Below, piece by piece: positions 61,205 to 64,000 of a stretch of 64,000 bases of DNA (position 1 is the stretch's first letter; every line of letters starts with the position of its first letter). The stretch is from Sporolactobacillus laevolacticus DSM 442 (GTDB lineage Bacteria; Bacillota; Bacilli; Bacillales; Sporolactobacillaceae). The position numbers were made by a program, and so were the translations under genes. The notes beneath the pieces are model-generated. The model saw nothing but the letters and a program-made list of their open reading frames with translations, was not told where the DNA came from and searched no databases. The stretch spans positions 1 to 64,000 of the forward strand of contig NZ_AWTC01000019.1 in NCBI RefSeq assembly GCF_000497245.1, written 5' to 3'.

Positions 61205-62515
61205 TTACTTCTCCAGCTCTGCCTCAATATACGAATTCTTTGAGGATTCCTGCATGCGCCAGTAGACGATCAGGCTGACGAAAATGCACGCGGCGACATA
61301 GAAGAAGAACAAGGTTTCGATGCCAATGCTTTTAAACCACAAGGCGACGAATTCTGCTGTCCCGCCGAAGATTGCAACTGTTAGTCCATAAGGCAGGCCG
61401 ACGCCTAGCGCCCGTATTTCAGTCGGGAAAAGTTCGGCTTTTACGATAGCGTTAATCGAGGTATAACCGGTCACAATAATGAGGCCAACAAGCATGAGCA
61501 GAAAGGCTGCAACCGTGCTATGCGATTGTTTCATCAAGATAAAGAGCGGCACGGTCAGAAGTGTTCCGAAGACGCCGAAGAAAAAGAGTAATGGTTTACG
61601 GCCGATCCTATCGGATAGTGCACCAGCTAAAGGCTGCAGAACAAGGAAGATAAGCAGAGCAACGAAGTTAATAATGCTGACGACTTCCTTGTCAAGGCCA
61701 ACCGAATTGATCATGAATTTTTGCAGATAAGTCGTATATGTGTAAAAGGCTACCGTTCCGCCAAGAGTCAGACCAACAACGGTTAAGACAGCTCTCGGAT
61801 ACTGCATCAACGCTTTGATCGTTCCGGCACTCTTTTTAGCCTTTCCGGACATTTTCTTAAATTGATCGGATTCGTCCATCGACAGCCGCAGCCACAATAC
61901 CGCTAGCGCGCCAAGTGCTCCGATCACAAAAGGAATACGCCAGCCCCATGATTTTAGAGCGGCTTCATTAAGCCACAATTGAAGAATAATTTGAACGCCT
62001 AACGCGACCAACTGACCGCCGACAAGCGTCACATACTGGAAACTGGAATAAAAGCCGCGGCGTCCTTTATTTGCCATTTCAGACAGATAAGTCGCTGACG
62101 TTCCGTACTCGCCGCCAAGCGACAGACCTTGAAACAATCGTGCAAGCACAAGAATAATCGGAGCGAAGACACCAATTGTTTGGAAACTCGGTGTCACAGC
62201 AATCACGAGTGATCCGCTCGCCATAATCGTTATGGAGAGAGTCAGAGCCGCACGTCGGCCGTGACGATCCGCGTAGCGTCCCATAATTAAACTACCAATC
62301 GGCCGCATCAGAAAACCAATCGCAAAAATCGCCGCCGTATTTAGGAGTTGCGACGTTGTATCTCCTGACGGAAAGAAGTCTGTTGAGAAATAAACAGCAA
62401 AGGCAGCATATACGTACCAGTCATACCATTCAATCATATTTCCCAACGAACCTTTTAATATGTTACCAGCAATGCGGCGTGATTCTGCGCGTTCTATTGT
62501 CTTAGCTTCAGCCAT
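61205..62515 (-). CDS. MHS-type MFS transporter (KgtP/ProP-like)
   Basis: The 436-residue product has 12 membrane helices and the metabolite:H+ symporter signature: GNMIEWYDWYVYAAFAVYFS near the start, RPIGSLIMGRYADRHGRRAAL in loop 2-3 and LARLFQGLSLGGEYGTSATYL in helix 4 (quoted in part). The subgroup carries dicarboxylates such as alpha-ketoglutarate, or osmolytes. ATG 62515 has GGAG 8 nt upstream; the open frame extends 20 codons further. Confidence 0.9.
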   Translation of the reverse strand: MAEAKTIERAESRRIAGNILKGSLGNMIEWYDWYVYAAFAVYFSTDFFPSGDTTSQLLNTAAIFAIGFLMRPIGSLIMGRYADRHGRRAALTLSITIMASGSLVIAVTPSFQTIGVFAPIILVLARLFQGLSLGGEYGTSATYLSEMANKGRRGFYSSFQYVTLVGGQLVALGVQIILQLWLNEAALKSWGWRIPFVIGALGALAVLWLRLSMDESDQFKKMSGKAKKSAGTIKALMQYPRAVLTVVGLTLGGTVAFYTYTTYLQKFMINSVGLDKEVVSIINFVALLIFLVLQPLAGALSDRIGRKPLLFFFGVFGTLLTVPLFILMKQSHSTVAAFLLMLVGLIIVTGYTSINAIVKAELFPTEIRALGVGLPYGLTVAIFGGTAEFVALWFKSIGIETLFFFYVAACIFVSLIVYWRMQESSKNSYIEAELEK

Positions 62516-63113
62516 ATGAACATCTCCTTCGAAAAAAATTTCAATCGCATCTGATTCATGCATCTCCTGCTGCATCTATGAAAAAAATATCCGTCATCAC
62601 AAATAAGTCCTATAAACTACTTTACACTACTTTTCATCGTTTCGTGAAATGATGTGCATGGAGCAAGGTGATTAATCCTTATTCTACTTGTACGATATTT
62701 TGTCTCATTTTCATCTGTGATCAGAGCAATCATTCTTTTAAGTTATCATTAACATAACACAAAGAACATAAATAATCATCCGTTCTTGACCAATTTGTAA
62801 AAATCACCAAGAAAATTATTTTTTTTCGTTAATTTTTGTATTTTTTGATTCATTCAGAGTAAATAGCGTATGTGGTTGATGATTTATTTTTGAATCAATA
62901 AAAAAAGAACCCACAAACGGGTTCGAGACCACTAAACTAATAGCTTATAAATAAAGATAGCCAAGAAATAACAGATCCTCTTTTAAAGTACAGAATATAT
63001 TGTTTCTCTGCTTGTCAATGGTGATCTCATTATATACTAGTTATGAATTAGTTCGTATCTCCAAGCGAAAAAACCGCAAGATGCCTATAATCTTCATACT
63101 GAGTTTTTAACCA
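62516..63113. other. Long AT-rich gap
   Basis: No gene is supported. It includes the terminator at 62899-62924. Composition shifts to clearly AT-rich from about 62750 on, marking the edge of the last accessory stretch. Confidence 0.5.
62899..62924 (-). terminator. Terminator for the minus-strand genes from 63-64 kb
   Basis: Minus-strand stem GAACCC with GGGTTC (62924-62907), then TTTTTTTA. Confidence 0.7.
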
Positions 63114-63321
63114 TTAATTTTTTCTTTCTTTTACATACTTTTCTTGTAGATAAACAAGTTCATGCAACTCATCACTTAACTAAAATTCCTAGCCATTCTA
63201 AAACATCTCCTGTAACGGGTGTAACTATTTGTTCAGTGTCACCATTCATATATACATCATTCCCGACTTTCCAAGGCGCAGCTTTTCCACTTAGTCCGTA
63301 TGTTGCATCAATATCGCAATT
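63114..63321 (-). pseudogene. Gene remnant, two out-of-frame pieces
   Basis: One piece (63321-63172) reads CDIDATYGLSGKAAPWKVGN, continues MNGDTEQIVTPVTGDVLEW and stops after LGILVK. A second frame resumes with LSDELHELVYLQEKYVKERK and stops at 63114. Both look like real coding sequence, but the first has no start codon near and a stop directly upstream. It lies just downstream of the SseB-type gene. The family is not recognised. Confidence 0.55.
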
Positions 63322-63389
63322 TTAACTTTAACTCTAGTAATAAAGGCGATATAACTACTTGAAATAGTCAAAGACAACACATGTAAATG

Positions 63390-64000
63390 TTATTTTTTTT
63401 GGAAGAATGCATTCTGATCTCGAATCGCCTCTTGTCCAAAATCACTGTTCAAAGATACCAAATCTAGCACTTCATCTTCCTTTAAAAATTTTGAAGCAAA
63501 TGCACCTATTTCATCGAACGCATTGTTGTAATCATTATCAGTTTCAATCACCAACAAAATGCTTTTATCCAAATTGTTTCTAATCATTTGAAGTAAATAT
63601 GCACTTTTCACATATCCAACATTACTAAAGAAGTTCTTTAAGTTGTTTACTAATTCAAAAGGATAGTCTTTGGGTATTCCAATAGATATACTTTCTCCTC
63701 TTTTAATATTTTTTTGTTTATTTGATAATCCTAAATTTTCCCTTTTTAAAACCAAATTTTGTGTATATGCATTTATTACAATCCCCCTTATCGAAGGATC
63801 GGAATGTAATATTTTTACATAGTCACTCAATGTAAAAACGACTGACTGTGAAATTGAATGATCATTAGATTGTATCAAATTTTCCCAGTCTGTAAATGCA
63901 GGAATATATTCATTTCCAGCATTATCAACAATTCTGATTATGTTCAATTTATTATTGTCAATTAATTTAGCAGGTAACAGAAAAGTCGCTTTTTCTAATT
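63390..64000 (-). CDS. SseB family protein, 5' end outside the window
   Basis: At least 203 residues are visible. The N-terminal SseB domain reads EKATFLLPAKLIDNN, then NEYIPAFTDWENLIQ and VVFTLSDYVKILHSDPSIRGIVI (quoted in part), and the SseB C-terminal domain starts at about SIGIPKDYPFELVNNL. The open frame begins before 63947, since family residues (LEKATFLLPAK) continue to the edge, so the start lies beyond 64000. SseB proteins are of unclear function; in Bacilli they often accompany secreted toxin-immunity loci. The gene is AT-rich compared with its neighbours. Confidence 0.82.
   Translation of the reverse strand, partial: LEKATFLLPAKLIDNNKLNIIRIVDNAGNEYIPAFTDWENLIQSNDHSISQSVVFTLSDYVKILHSDPSIRGIVINAYTQNLVLKRENLGLSNKQKNIKRGESISIGIPKDYPFELVNNLKNFFSNVGYVKSAYLLQMIRNNLDKSILLVIETDNDYNNAFDEIGAFASKFLKEDEVLDLVSLNSDFGQEAIRDQNAFFQKK

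Noticed and set aside
1-64000. tRNA or rRNA genes, or a complete prophage
   Set aside because: No cloverleaf, rRNA segment, phage structural gene or integrase was found on either strand.

Overview
The window reads as chromosome from a motile, endospore-forming, moderate-GC member of the Bacillales. The evidence is the Bacillus-type gene order secA-prfB, hpf, fliD/S/T, hag, csrA-fliW, flgK/L/M/N, comF, degS/degU, yvyE, LCP ligase, tagO, tagA, together with a tiny YjcZ-type spore protein, SigD, SigB and SigH promoters, and strong AGGAGG ribosome sites. Family Sporolactobacillaceae is my best guess (Na+-type motPS stators, lone lacD and dsdA, an intergenic repeat family), but this is inference only.

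1-5.1 kb (minus strand): prfB with its programmed +1 frameshift, secA, and long-form hpf behind overlapping SigB and SigH promoters. 5.3-5.7 kb: a 45-aa gene with a near-consensus SigA promoter and a structured leader. 5.8-10.6 kb: filament genes fliT-fliS-fliD-flaG and hag. The hag leader has a SigD promoter and two CsrA-type sites. 10.7-18.7 kb: an accessory block that separates hag from csrA. It holds a frameshifted lipoprotein, a DegT-like PLP protein, a stand-alone SIR2-domain protein (possible defence NADase), an EcsC-like protein, an M20 peptidase and an aldose epimerase. 19.3-24.4 kb: csrA-fliW-yviE-flgL-flgK-flgN-flgM-yvyF, with a consensus SigD promoter before flgM. 24.8-30.5 kb: C39-type peptidase, comFC, comFA, degU and degS, without degV or comFB.

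31-37.7 kb: yvyE, an LCP ligase, remnants of a DUF6431-like element beside two large palindromes, tagO, tagA and an aminopeptidase P. 38-44.9 kb: glycerate kinase, an SGNH-like protein, the sodium stator pair motP-motS, an HD-GYP protein fused to a degenerate cobalamin-binding-like domain, and a second LCP protein. 45-50.8 kb: lacD, a possible structured RNA, mntH behind an MntR-like operator, a YkvI-type transporter, and a second RsgA-type GTPase behind a promoter-leader-terminator unit. 51-62.5 kb: GNAT, YjcZ, M29 aminopeptidase, two chemoreceptors (one behind a perfect SigD promoter), VanZ-like protein, a decayed coiled-coil gene, dsdA, a metallophosphoesterase and an MHS-type transporter. 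63.1-64 kb: AT-rich sequence with a gene remnant and a truncated SseB-type gene.

Motility dominates. FlgM, CsrA and FliW control filament assembly; DegS/DegU and ComF link motility to competence; stators and receptors lie further along. The least-explained signal is an interspersed repeat family at 4245-4523, 18189-18344, 27908-28185 and 30766-30926. Its ends pair with compensatory changes between copies. Two copies carry a modular stem-loop cassette in which all three stems covary while the pentaloops NTCCT and ATCCT stay fixed, and one cassette is inverted.
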